Source: Hirsutella rhossiliensis | Taxonomy: Eukaryota > Ascomycota > Sordariomycetes > Hypocreales > Ophiocordycipitaceae | Length of the DNA stretch: 64,000 nucleotides | Direction: 5' to 3' | NCBI RefSeq assembly: GCF_020360975.1 | Contig: NW_025408667.1 | Location: 11,098,001-11,162,000 of the forward strand | Shown: piece by piece, positions 54,453-64,000 of the stretch | How positions within the stretch are numbered: the stretch's first letter is position 1 | Layout: each line of letters opens with the position of its first letter | The notes under the pieces: generated by a model | What the model was told of the DNA's origin: nothing | Seen by the model: the letters and a program-made list of their open reading frames with translations, nothing else | The model's database searches: none | Program-made: the position numbers and the translations under genes

Positions 54453-56311
54453 ATGGCCAAACCGACCAGCGAAGGAAGCTCGGTCAAGCAAGCTGACGAT
54501 AGAAGCTCGCCACGCCCGGCTGAAGAAGATGATGGACCCCGGCTACCGGACGCAGTCCAGCAACGCCGCCCGAAGCGCAACAGAGTCTCTCTCAACCCCA
54601 AGGACAATCATTCGCAATTGGCAGACCAATTACAGCAGCTCCCAGAAGCTCTCAACGCGTGGAAATGGTCCATCCGATTCCTCAAGCTGATGCGAGACAA
54701 ATCTAAGGAAGCTCTCGATACCTTTACAGTCCGTGACAAGGAAGCATGTGAAGCCATGGAAGATCTCCTTTTCCACGTCTGTGCCCATCAAATCAGCCTA
54801 CGCGAAGTATTGGCTGTACCACAAGCCGGCATCTCGGACCTCGAACATGTGCCTGCATGGAGAGCAGTGGTGGAAAAAGCCTATATTGTGCCGGAACCCA
54901 CAGAGAACAACATGATGAAATTGATCTCCAAGATCACGCCCAAGGAAGTTGATTCGAGATCAATGACATCCAATTTGGTATATCTTCCGGATGCCAACCA
55001 ACTTCCCACGGAACAGCGAGGTATAAATTCTCAAGCTATGTTGCAGTCAACGGAACCCCCAAAGGCGCCAACTCAGTCACAATCACCTCCAGGCGTGAGG
55101 AAGCAGAAAGGAAGCCGGCATAGCCACCACAGCCACCGCGACCGCCGCAGTCACCACAAACATCGCAGATACCTACGACCAGATGATTCAAGCGACTCGG
55201 AATCTTCTTCTTCCAGCAGCAGCAGCTCTGGAAGCAGCATTGGCATTGGATACGCTCACAGCCGCCGGAGCGCCTCTCCCTACCACACAGACCTTTCAAA
55301 CCTCTAGTGATGTGGAAGCTGTTGCCAAGAGGCTCAAACGTGACAACATGGGTGTTTTCAATCCCAATCACAAGGATCCTCATAAACAAGGCCTTGTGTC
55401 CCTCTCAAGCGGCAGCAATGTGTACACGGATGTGTATCTCTTCTGTGAGCGCCTGCGAATGTACAAGAATCTCGACTCCTACGCCTTGTCACAGCACTAT
55501 ATGTCTTTCCTTGCCGGAGGAGCTCTACAGTGGTTCATGAATGAACTTTCCATCGAGCAGAAGGATCGCCTTATGAAGTCATCAGTAGAGCGTTTCTGTA
55601 AAATGCTCATCAAGCGATTCCAACGCCCAACAGCAGAGGTCTCCAAGGAATTACACGGCATTCCTTATACCGTGTCAATGTGGAATGCTGGCGAAGTCTC
55701 CTTGCCTCAATGGATTCAACGGAAAGTCTCCTTAGCAAGGCAAATCAACATCGAAAAGGACTACCAAATCATCCAAAGTATCCACCCCTTGATTGCGGTC
55801 CAAATCGCTACTCACCTCTCTGTGCCCACTAAACGCACGCCAATTGACAAGTGGGTACGAGAAATCGAGGAACGCCGACCCTGATCTCCGCGGCATTGGA
55901 ATTTCGCGGCAGATACGATGAACGCCCCAAGGCCGTGACCGTGACCGCAACTACCAAAGTCGTGATCGTAGTCGTGATCGTGATCGCAGCTTTAGGAACG
56001 ATAGCCGCGACCGCGACCGCAGCTATCAGCGAGATCACTACCAACGCGATCGAGGCCTTGACCGCAGAGACCGCAGCAACCCCAGCAGCGACTCACGGGC
56101 CAAGGAAAGGCGAGAGAACCGCCCCAAAGATCCTCAGCGCGATGAGCGAAGCGGCAGCTATGAGAAAAAGGTCCGCTTTGAGAAAAATTACCTTGCCAGC
56201 GAGGACGAAAACAAGCAAGATGCTCCAGACAACAAGAAAACCGCCATTTCCGACGACGATGAAGCCAGTGATGTAGGATCAGACGCTTCTATCGAGGAAT
56301 ACTACGTCTGT
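54453..56311 (+). pseudogene. Gypsy gag (capsid) region, frameshifted
   Basis: The first good ATG is at 54453 (MAKPTSEGSSVKQADDRSS). A helical matrix-like part and a Ser-rich patch (DDSSDSESSSSSSSSSGSS) follow, then a shift near 55290. The capsid core (VYTDVYLFCERLRMYKNLDS, LAGGALQWFMNELS, RFCKMLIKRFQRP) continues to a stop at 55884. Two more shifts lead into an Arg-Asp-rich tract (RDRSRDRDRSFRNDSRDRDR) and the acidic EYYVC just before the next ORF. With these shifts removed it forms one Gag with the fingers encoded downstream. Not functional as read. Confidence 0.85.
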
Positions 56312-57070
56312 ATGACCTCAACTCCTGAGAATCTTGGCCAACAAGGAAACCACCAATGCCGGAAGTGTAACCGCAAGTTCCCCTCCCGCAGTGTGTTATT
56401 TGAGCACACACAAGCACGCTGCTGTGTGTCTGCTCAACAGCTCCAGCAGGAGGCGACCCCAGCAAGACCTTCGTTATGTGGGAAATGCTACGCCCGATTT
56501 CCCTCACGCAATGCACTCTTCAGCCACCTTCCTGGCTGCGTGTCACAGCCCAAGGCCCACTCAAATGGAGAGGCATATAAAGCCGTAGAGCAGCACAATC
56601 CAATTCCTCCCCAGAAGGCCCAGTATCTTTGGGAACAGTCGCGAGCGCTATCGCAGGAAATCCTCGAGCCACAGCCGCTCGAGCCGCCATCGCACGATGC
56701 CCCTTTCGGCTACTCATATCTTCGCATCAAGATCAAGGCAGCTCCCACAGGACCAGAGACCGAGGTCTGTGCGGATTCCGGATGTGGCAACCCCCTGATT
56801 GACAGAAAGCTTCTCAAGAGCTTCGAGCACACCATTGAGAAGAAGCCTCCAACGCCAATTGCAGGTATCAGCGGCAGTGTCCGCTGCACAGACTGGGCCA
56901 CGTTCTCCTTCTATGCAGAAGGAAAGAGGGCTGACGGCAGCAGCGCCGGCATAGCTAAATTCACCAGTTCCGCTTGGGTGACTACCGTGGAACCAGGAGC
57001 CTTGCTAGGCAATGCCTTCCTCAAGCCGTATGTTGAAACATCCACTACGACAAGGAAGTCGTTCAAATAG
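56312..57070 (+). CDS. Gypsy zinc fingers and aspartic protease
   Basis: Two similar fingers open this segment: CRKCNRKFPSRSVLFEHTQ with a final Cys, and CGKCYARFPSRNALFSH with a final Cys. Their spacing (CxxC, about 12, HxxxxC) is like C2H2/C2HC fingers and not like the usual CCHC knuckle. The retropepsin active site is VCADSGCGNPLIDRKLL (DSG) at about residues 151-167, and the flap/helix end is LLGNAFLKPY. The frame continues upstream without a stop, so this is the end of gag plus protease. The frame ends at 57070, and RT starts after a break. Confidence 0.8.
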   Translation: MTSTPENLGQQGNHQCRKCNRKFPSRSVLFEHTQARCCVSAQQLQQEATPARPSLCGKCYARFPSRNALFSHLPGCVSQPKAHSNGEAYKAVEQHNPIPPQKAQYLWEQSRALSQEILEPQPLEPPSHDAPFGYSYLRIKIKAAPTGPETEVCADSGCGNPLIDRKLLKSFEHTIEKKPPTPIAGISGSVRCTDWATFSFYAEGKRADGSSAGIAKFTSSAWVTTVEPGALLGNAFLKPYVETSTTTRKSFK

Positions 57071-57155
57071 GCCTCCTTGACGACTTCGGTATCCCTTTAA
57101 CATCTATAAGCCTCATAAAGGGGTAGTCCGACGCGTTCAGGCCGTCAGAAAAACC

Positions 57156-59548
57156 ATGGTCCCGGCAGGCAAGACAATGCTAGTCCCAGCTAGCTGGAAG
57201 GAAGTCCCTAAAGGCCGTTCCTTCGCTTTTCATTCCAATCATCCCTTGGCCGCTCATGCTCTCGTTGACCGAAACACTGTCCCAGCGGTCATGTTCACGA
57301 ACACTACGAACCAAGATATCATCGTGAACCGCAAACAGCGCCTAGGGCAGATCAAAGAATGCGAGGAATCGGGCTACTTCGCTGCAGCCTCATGGAAATC
57401 AGCTCTGACAGCTTTGACAATGGCCACAGCGGCAAGAGCCGCTCCAACAGCGGCCTTGGCCCCAGCAACTTCTGCAATGACGATTGAAAGTGCTCCCCAG
57501 AGCCATGCATCGTATGATCTTGCTATCAACAGCACCTTCCACCTCTCAGACGATATTATCGCAATAGCTGACGGGACCTTCACCCCGGAGGAAGCCCCTG
57601 TTCTAGCAGCAACCGCAGAATCAATTTCAAGCTTATCAGAAGCTGTGTACTCGTACACAACAGCAGCCAGCAACGACAGCCAGCCTTGGTCAACAACAAG
57701 AAAGGAGCTCAACGTCACAAGCACCCAGCTTAGTGCAGCAGCAACAGCCGATACTCCTGACCTTGCCCCCGAGACCCGAATTCCGTATCAAACGCACGTT
57801 CAACGCACGCCAGAGCTCCCAGAGGTGTGCACTGACGACGGAATTCACATCTATGCGCAAAAAGGCAGCTTCGTGACCAAGATCAAAGCCCTCGTTGAAA
57901 AACACGCCAAACTATGGAAAGACTCGGGCACAGCTCAAGTCGAAGCAGGCCACGAGCTCACAGTTCCCTTATCAAGGATTGGCACACGCACAAGGTGGCT
58001 CAACCCCTATCCTCAGGGATTACGAGACAAACAGGTCATTGATGAAACCCATGACAAGCTCCACGCACAAGGACGCATGGAATACGTGCACGGCCAACCC
58101 CTTTGCAGCCCCGTCTTCGTTGTGTGGCGAACAGCCCGAGGAGAAACCAAGGGCAGGGTCGTCATCGATTTGCGAGCTCTTAATAAGGTCACCATGCCAG
58201 ACAGCTATCCCTTGCCATTGCAAGAAGACATCATTCAAGAGCTTCGAGGCGCACAGTATATCACAGCAATCGACGCATCGTCCTTTACCATCAATTCCGA
58301 GTCAAACTCGAACATCGTGATCGTTTTACCCTCACGAGCCATAGAGGACTGGAAAGACTGACTGTTGCACCAATTGGCTTCTGCAATAGCCCGGCCTACG
58401 CCCAGCGCTATATGGATCGAGTGCTTCGACCATATAAGGGGTTTTGCAGAGCGTTTATTGACGACGTTGTGATCTATTCGAAAACGGAAAAGGAGCACTT
58501 ACAGCACCTTAGCAAGATCTTCCAGCTATTCGAGCGTTTTAACCTCACGATGTCGCCAAAGAAAAGCTGGATTGGGTATCCCTCTGTGCAACTCCTTGGC
58601 TTCCGCGTTGATGCCTTTGGAATGAGCACAACGGAACACAGGCTGGCAGCCTTTGCAAAGCTGGAATTTCCAGACCAGCTATCTGTGTTGGAAAGCTACA
58701 TTGGAGCAACAGGCTACATACGGCATCTCTTGCCGTATTATGGAGCCCTCATTGAGCCATTGCAGCGCCGGAAAACTCAATTACTAGCCCAAGGACGAGA
58801 AATTGGCAAAATTCAGCAAGGTAACATCAACAAACGCCGTGCCTTTGCGAGGAACACCAAATTCGAGCCTAGTGAAAAGGAGCGGTTGGCATTTGAAGCT
58901 ATCCAAAAGGAAGTAGCCTCCGGCAGGATGATCCACCACATGGACCCAAGCAGGCAACTGTTCTGTCAAGTTGACGGGTCCTTGCAACGAGGATTTGCCT
59001 GTACCTACTTCCACCTTAAAGAAGGTTACGAATGGAAGCCTGGCCAAGCTATTTCCTCAACAGCGATGCAACCTATAGCTTTTCTCAGCCGCACCCTCAC
59101 CAACGCAGAGAGATCATATGGTCCGTCGGAATTAGAAGTGGCCTGCCTAGTCTGGGCTATCAAAAAGATGCGCACAATGGTCCAATCGTCAACGAAACCC
59201 CTAATCGTGCTTACGGACCATTCAGCCACACAGCAGATCGTCAATAAGACCTCCCTCGACACTTCAAGCACGGACAGAGCAAACAGACGGCTAGTAGTAG
59301 CCTCCATCTATCTCTCTCAGTACGAATTGCAGGTTGATCATCTTCCAGGGAAAATCAATTTCATCCCTGATGCCTTAAGCAGGCTGTCAGCCCCTGAGAC
59401 CGACCAATTGATCGAGCGGCAACGACCTGACTACACAGCGCTTGACGATGTGCTCCTTGCGTCTGAGGCCATCATGGATCCAGCATACCGCATCAAATTC
59501 AAAGAAGGCTATCAGGCTGATACCCATTATCGCAAGATCCTTCAATGA
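57156..59548 (+). pseudogene. Gypsy reverse transcriptase and RNase H, one frameshift
   Basis: The open frame 57156-58361 contains a linker with Ala-rich stretches and the N-terminal RT (VFVVWRTARGETKGRVVIDL, SYPLPLQEDIIQELRGAQYI, AIDASS). One base is missing in the T run near 58291 (TCCTTTACC), and the frame resumes from about 58412 with the active site FIDDVVIYSK. RNase H follows with VDGSLQRGF, IVLTDHSATQQIV and LPGKINFIPDALSRL. The stop at 59548 lies in the linker before integrase. Apart from the single base the RT-RNase H region is complete. Confidence 0.9.
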
Positions 59549-59589
59549 TCCAGGACAGTGAGAACACTGTCAAAGCTTTAGGGCCCCAG

Positions 59590-60873
59590 AAATCGCGAAA
59601 ATCAAGCGCAGAGGAATTCCCTTTTTCGTGGACCAGGGTCTGTTATATCACGAAGGAAAAGATGGATATGTTCGTCTCTGCGTGCCCGCAAGCCTCACGC
59701 ACGAATTGATGCAAATGGCACACGATGACAAGCACCACTTTGGCGTTGTAAGAATGCTCAAGGAGCTGGAAACCTATTCAATCAGGAACGTCACTTGGCA
59801 AGCGAAAAAGCACATCGCCAAGTGCAAAGCTTGCTGCCTTGGACAGACTGATCGACAACAGCTTGCTGGAAGCTATCTGCCCAATCGACCCCCAATGCTT
59901 CCAATGCAGTCAATTGCAATGGACTTTATCACAGACATGCCTGCCGTCTCAGCTATGGGCTCACCCTGGCATATTGAAGGCTTCAATGCCTTTAATCAAT
60001 TACTTACAGTCACTTGCTTAGCTAGCAAGCGATGCCTACTGATTCCAGGCAATGCAAAGTATAGCGCCAAGGACTGGGCAGCCTCCCTAGCTAGGCAGCT
60101 CATGCTATGTGATTGGGGCATGCCGCGCACGATAGTCAGTGACAGAGACCGCAAATTCACCTCTGCTTTCTGGCAAGGGCTCTGGAAGGCCTTTGGCACC
60201 AGAATCAGCATGACAACGGCATATCATCCGCAGGCTGACGGCTTGGCCGAGCGGCGCAATCAGACAGTGGAAACAGCGTTGCGACTAGCCTACATTGAGG
60301 ACCCCAACCTTGACTGGAAGACCCTTATTCCTTCGTTGCAGTGGCATCTAAACACAGCCTACAACACCAGCACGAAGACCTCAGCCCATGAACTAATGTA
60401 CGGTAGGATATCACCAGCCAGGCAGGCCGCCCAAGAAGTGGTCACAACAGCGGGAAGGCCCCTTTGTGATCAGAAGGATGGTTGGAGACCTGGCCTGTGA
60501 ATTGGACCTTCCAGAGCAAATTAAGGTCCACCCAGTGATCTCAATACACCACCTCAAGCCAGCTCACGAAGGCTGCTTTGAGGAAGCTCACCCCGGACCA
60601 GTAGAAGCCACAAAGGACTTTACGGACCAGGAAGGCGAATTCTACGAAGTTGACAAGCTTCTTGACGTACGGGTCAGGAAGATTGGAAGAAACAGGAAGC
60701 CCGTCACGGAGTATTTGGTCCACTGGAAAGGATGGGGCAGCATGCATGATCAGTGGGTCAGGAAGGAAGAGATATCGTCAAAGGCCCTGGATGAGTTCCA
60801 CGGGCAGACGACGGGACCGCGAGTGGTTCGCAACAGCAAAGCAAAGGGACGATCGGAAAGTTCTGACATGTAG
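59590..60873 (+). pseudogene. Gypsy integrase with chromodomain, frameshifted
   Basis: The HHCC zinc domain (HDDKHHFGVVRMLKELE...KCKACC) and DDE core (MDFITDMP, SDRDRKF, ADGLAERRNQTVE) are in one frame from about 59628 to about 60450. The end of the core (QAAQEVVTTA) is followed directly by the GPF/Y module (GPFVIRRMVGDLACELDLP) in another frame. Normally 80-100 residues stand between these parts, so a deletion is likely. The C-terminal chromodomain is YEVDKLLDVRVRK...EYLVHWKGWGSMHDQWV with its aromatic residues present, ending at 60873. The chromodomain would direct insertion to modified histones (family knowledge). Confidence 0.9.
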
Positions 60874-60929
60874 CCTCTGTTGAGGCAGTCACTGAGGACA
60901 GTGGAGTTTTCTTTTTGAGGCCGGCATTA

Positions 60930-61252
60930 TGATGCGTTTTTGCGTGTCCCTACGCACACTGGAGCGTTGGGCACGGCACCAAGCATCAAGGACACCGGCT
61001 GCAGCACGCACAGCCATGTGAACAGGCAGCCGTGTGAACAGGCAGCCGTGTGAAACAGGCAGCCGTGTGAAACAGGCAGCCGTGTGAAACAGGCAGCCGT
61101 GTGAGCAGGCATCGGTATGTGGCTGCCTTGTAAACCGGCCGGATCACCTAGATAGTCCGACCTGGCTGCCTCCTACATAAGGATGAGGCAGTCATAGCTT
61201 AGTTGGAGAGACATCCATCCCACTTCATCTCATTCATATGCAAAATGCATCA
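60930..61252 (+). repeat. Right LTR of Gypsy element
   Basis: 323 bp, read as identical to 53673-53995, followed by GCACC. Confidence 0.95.
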
Positions 61253-61257
61253 GCACC

Positions 61258-61856
61258 CTCTCTCCGCGTCAGCTTGCCACGTCATCCCACTTTCATCCTG
61301 TCTCGTCCCTACACCTTCAGCTAGCTATCAGGCTTCAGGACCAAGTCTTAGACCCTTCTTCTTGACATTACCAGCGTCCAGGAAGGACGCCATATGAAGC
61401 CGAGCGCTGTATTCGCACTGAAACACGGACTTCGAAAGGGTGTCTGAAACATAGGGTTTTAGTTCCTGAATGGCGCCTCGATTGATCTCGTCTGCGCACA
61501 GTAGTTTCCTGCTTCTACACGTTCATGCTCTGCTCCTTGGCGAGGCCTCGTTGCATCCATCACACTTGTCAATATCAGGGCAATTATTTACTGTGCTGCC
61601 CATCAAACAGCAGGTAGCTCTTATAGATGGATTCGAACCTTCTAGGTGACAACATCATCTCCAGAATCGCTTGTTCTTTTGAAATATCTGCGCATTCTCG
61701 TATTTCGGACATATGCGGCCTCTCAAAATATCGGCTGTTTTAAGATTTTCTAACCTTTAAGCTTTGGGGTAAGATGATGCTAGGCCTAGCTTCTGCCAAC
61801 TACCATTTCCTAAGGCTTACACAGTGTCGTTAGATGCTAACTACCGCATGGTCTCA
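61258..61856. other. Non-coding stretch
   Basis: About 600 bp between the Gypsy element and the 3' end of the next gene. Nothing recognised. Confidence 0.5.
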
Positions 61857-63404
61857 CTAGTACGCGGTGGCTAACCGTGGAAGCGGTAGTTTGAACCTCG
61901 GATCTACACTGGTATATGCCCTATATTCATTGTCCCCTATTGTCTCATGCCACTTCAGATGGTAAACGTCAATCATTAAGTTCTCTTCTGGGAGCTCTTG
62001 GTTAACAATGGCGGCGCAAAGATATTGTGCTTGGTGGAGCCAGCGCTTGAAGGGGTCAGACTCTTCGTCAAGCCGAGATTGGATGTCTGCAATAATTCGC
62101 CGCTTCTCTGCGTTCCGCATACCTCGAATCGATGGTGTGCCCGGGAGAGCCAGAAGGAGCGTATATTTCCCTTCCCAGCTCGCGCACACGTTGCACAGGT
62201 CGTACCAGAACTTGCACTGTGACTGCACTGACCTCATGGCTTTCATGCACTGCAGGTCGACTTGATTACTCATTGCTTTTTTTAATGCACCGTCGTCGTC
62301 GAGTCGGTTCATTTGATCATAAAACAATACTGCGTGGTACCTTTCATGGAAGACGCTGCCCAACGTGCCCCTCTTCACCGAATGCCACAAAACTGCCAAG
62401 TTGGTATGTGCCGACATCCCTATAGATCTATTGGCTAGGACGGCTTCGCTGAGATGATCGAGTATGACCCTCCTATTATCTGGGAATAATGGGCGTGGCT
62501 GTGCGTGACAAATGGGACTTGGGGCGCTACGTAAGCTTTGTGGTCCTACTACGCGGTGTGCTTGTTCAGAACCCAGATTCAAGTCTGGTGAACATGCCGC
62601 CATGACGGATGTGCCGGATTCTGGAGGCATGATAGGGGCAACAGCTGGATGCTGGGAGTCTTCGTCCATACCGTGGGTTGCATCGAGGAAGAAAAGTGAC
62701 TCATTTTCCCTCTCTTGCGCTAGGAGTTGCTCAAAATCCTCCACAGCTGGGTTTAGCTTCTGGCAAAGAAGCTCGACCAAAACATAGGAGCGGAAAGATG
62801 ACACCATCCCTTCAGCGACGCGTTGACTGCGGTGTGGGAACCCCCTCTGTAGGCACCGAATACCCAAAAGCATAACAACGCCAGAATTAGCAGCATCTGA
62901 TTTAGGACCCGTCCAATTCGTGACAACACTTCTGGAGCCACTCGCGGAGAATATAGGTACGTCGCGTGATTTGCTATCGTACCAGTGAATGACATCGTCG
63001 TATGCGACCGCAAAGGCCCACTGATTGTCACCATGATACGGAATAATCACTGGCTCTTGAGAGCCTTCGTTAGCGGCGATACTTGCGCCTTCTCGCAGAT
63101 CCCGCACGTCGAAAATCTTGGTGCAGCTGACGTCTTGCCGGAGAAGTTCGAGGTATTCCCTTACTATCTCAACGTCAAGACTTCCCCCGCTGGCGAGTTT
63201 CAACAGCGACGATGACAAGTTTGCCGGAGGGCTATTTGAAACTCGAAGAGCGTACTCTTCCCATTGCGTGCTAGTCTTTGGGATGGGATCCTCTGCATTC
63301 GGATACCGTCGCTCAAGAGACTTTAAGGCGGAATGTACTAGAGGAAGCGAATCACATGGAAATGCGCCGCGTGCAAAATGTTCAAACTCGTTACAGTCGG
63401 CCAT
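61857..63404 (-). CDS. Ulp1/C48-like protein with altered catalytic centre, 515 aa
   Basis: A single open frame starting MADCNEFEHFARGAFPCDSL. Residues about 95-225 resemble the Ulp1-like cysteine-protease fold: HGDNQWAFAVAYDDVIHWYD contains the W and the H..D-type strand, and TNWTGPKSDAANSGVVMLLG is the block that usually reads Q....CGVF. Here the catalytic Cys is replaced (NSG), so activity is doubtful. A Pro/Ser-rich linker and a helical C-terminal half follow (LHQAQYLCAAIVNQELPEEN, WHETIGDNEYRAYTSVDPRF). Similar large Ulp1-like fungal proteins are often repetitive or transposon-linked (recollection of the family). No intron or frameshift is seen. Confidence 0.65.
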   Translation of the reverse strand: MADCNEFEHFARGAFPCDSLPLVHSALKSLERRYPNAEDPIPKTSTQWEEYALRVSNSPPANLSSSLLKLASGGSLDVEIVREYLELLRQDVSCTKIFDVRDLREGASIAANEGSQEPVIIPYHGDNQWAFAVAYDDVIHWYDSKSRDVPIFSASGSRSVVTNWTGPKSDAANSGVVMLLGIRCLQRGFPHRSQRVAEGMVSSFRSYVLVELLCQKLNPAVEDFEQLLAQERENESLFFLDATHGMDEDSQHPAVAPIMPPESGTSVMAACSPDLNLGSEQAHRVVGPQSLRSAPSPICHAQPRPLFPDNRRVILDHLSEAVLANRSIGMSAHTNLAVLWHSVKRGTLGSVFHERYHAVLFYDQMNRLDDDGALKKAMSNQVDLQCMKAMRSVQSQCKFWYDLCNVCASWEGKYTLLLALPGTPSIRGMRNAEKRRIIADIQSRLDEESDPFKRWLHQAQYLCAAIVNQELPEENLMIDVYHLKWHETIGDNEYRAYTSVDPRFKLPLPRLATAY

Positions 63405-63709
63405 TGCTGCTGTACATGCTCACTTTACCTACTGGTTTGTTTTAATTATATGGGTAGCCAATGTTCCATACTCCAATGCCGGGGCGATAGACAGTCTATT
63501 GCAAGACATTTGGCCTTGCCGGCCGGAACGATACAAGTCGTAAAGCTGACGAACGGAGACAAAGTGTGACCACTCTACATTGTACCGCAGCAGATCCAGT
63601 CTCAGTCATAACCACGATATACTGCGGCAGCAACAGCGACTGAACAAACAAGCATTTAATAGCCCCGTTATTACGAATTCAGGCTTCAGCTGACAAGAGT
63701 ACTGTAGGT
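63405..63709. other. Divergent intergenic region
   Basis: 305 bp between the minus-strand Ulp1-like gene and the plus-strand ORF at 63710. It would serve as promoter for both. No clear TATA box. Confidence 0.4.
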
Positions 63710-63991
63710 ATGTACAGTATGAATCAACCGACGATGGAACGCACCGCAAATACGCGAGGATCTGAGCGACGGAGACCACAACGGATCTCAGATAGCCACC
63801 CATGTTTGAAACGGTACATCCCGAATTTGCTGCCTTTGATTCAGGAATCAGCAGCACCTAAGAAAGATGTTGAAAGGGACGTAGCGGAGGAATGGGTGGC
63901 AGGGATGCTTCCTACGAATGGTTCGCAAGAGATAAAAAAGACGACGGTCGATACAGCAGCTCCTGACTGGCAAGAGAATCGGGGCTCCTAG
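63710..63991 (+). CDS. Small hypothetical protein, 93 aa
   Basis: ATG at 63710 (MYSMNQPTMERTANTRGSER). The sequence is polar and basic at first (ERRRPQRISD), with a possible helix (IPNLLPLIQESAAPKKDVER). The stop lies just before the window edge. No family recognised. It may also be the first exon of a longer gene beyond the window. Confidence 0.35.
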   Translation: MYSMNQPTMERTANTRGSERRRPQRISDSHPCLKRYIPNLLPLIQESAAPKKDVERDVAEEWVAGMLPTNGSQEIKKTTVDTAAPDWQENRGS

Positions 63992-64000
63992 GAGACCAAG

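Larger units (their letters stand above)
53668..61257 (+). mobile_element. Chromodomain Ty3/Gypsy LTR retrotransposon, full length
   Basis: 7580 bp (53673-61252) between GCACC target duplications (53668-53672 and 61253-61257). The two 323-bp LTRs read identically (TGATGC...GCATCA). The interior holds gag, zinc fingers, protease, RT, RNase H, integrase and a C-terminal chromodomain, the order of fungal chromoviruses. Identical LTRs imply a recent insertion, but gag and pol carry several frameshifts and probably one deletion. Confidence 0.95.

Noticed and set aside
60927..61112. 61-aa minus-strand ORF repeated in both Gypsy LTRs
   Set aside because: It is the translation of the LTR minisatellite (repeating His-Thr-Ala-Ala-Cys-like units) on the non-coding strand, with no protein features.

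Overview
The window looks like nuclear DNA of a filamentous ascomycete (Pezizomycotina, probably Sordariomycetes; this is inference). The reasons are short 46-64 bp introns with GTRNGT donors and CTGAC-like branch sites, FunK1 and pseudokinase-type genes, a fungal P450 and a QDE-2-like Argonaute, and a mix of Tad-like LINE, Fot/pogo, Mutator-like, hAT, copia-type and chromodomain Gypsy elements. It is an accessory, transposon-rich, gene-poor region. Most transposon ORFs are broken by indels and there is no strong AT-biased decay.

Layout. 1-9725: two head-to-tail LINEs; the second (3740-9725) is full length and inserted at the 3' tail of the first, with a 13-bp target duplication. 10.1-10.4 kb: a TTCGAT-rich repeat cluster next to a hypothetical ORF. 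12.0-15.2 kb: a graveyard of host-gene fragments (dynamin-like GTPase beside an orphan Mutator-like end, cytochrome P450, Argonaute PIWI domain). 15595-19048: an apparently intact Mutator-like element (957-aa transposase, perfect 55-bp terminal inverted repeats, 8-bp target duplication), followed by a FunK1 kinase fragment and a 236-bp solo LTR. 20.9-23.9 kb: two intron-containing hypothetical genes. 25068-26895: a pogo/Fot element (48-bp inverted repeats, TA duplication) with one frameshift, then a LINE gag fragment that carries a 383-bp copia-type miniature LTR element (27958-28340). 29-35 kb: a coiled-coil gene, a 662-bp palindrome-ended element holding a gene fragment, a 2EXR-like gene and a mucin-like membrane protein.

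37-48 kb holds two pseudokinase genes (37034-37824 and 46743-47855) that share intron positions and are complete once introns are removed, a hypothetical basic protein, and a broken hAT transposon between them. 48-53 kb is nearly empty. 53673-61252 is a complete chromodomain Gypsy element with identical 323-bp LTRs and a GCACC duplication, yet with frameshifted gag and pol. The window ends with a 515-aa Ulp1-like protein that lacks its catalytic cysteine and a small divergent ORF.

There is no operon-like organisation. The host-type genes are scattered single genes between transposons. The least ordinary items are the copia-type miniature element with a half-tRNA primer site, the palindrome-ended 662-bp element with a captured fragment, the dynamin fragment abutting a Mutator-like end, the Argonaute relic, and the two pseudokinase paralogues. 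No database search was possible, so all family calls rest on motifs read by eye.
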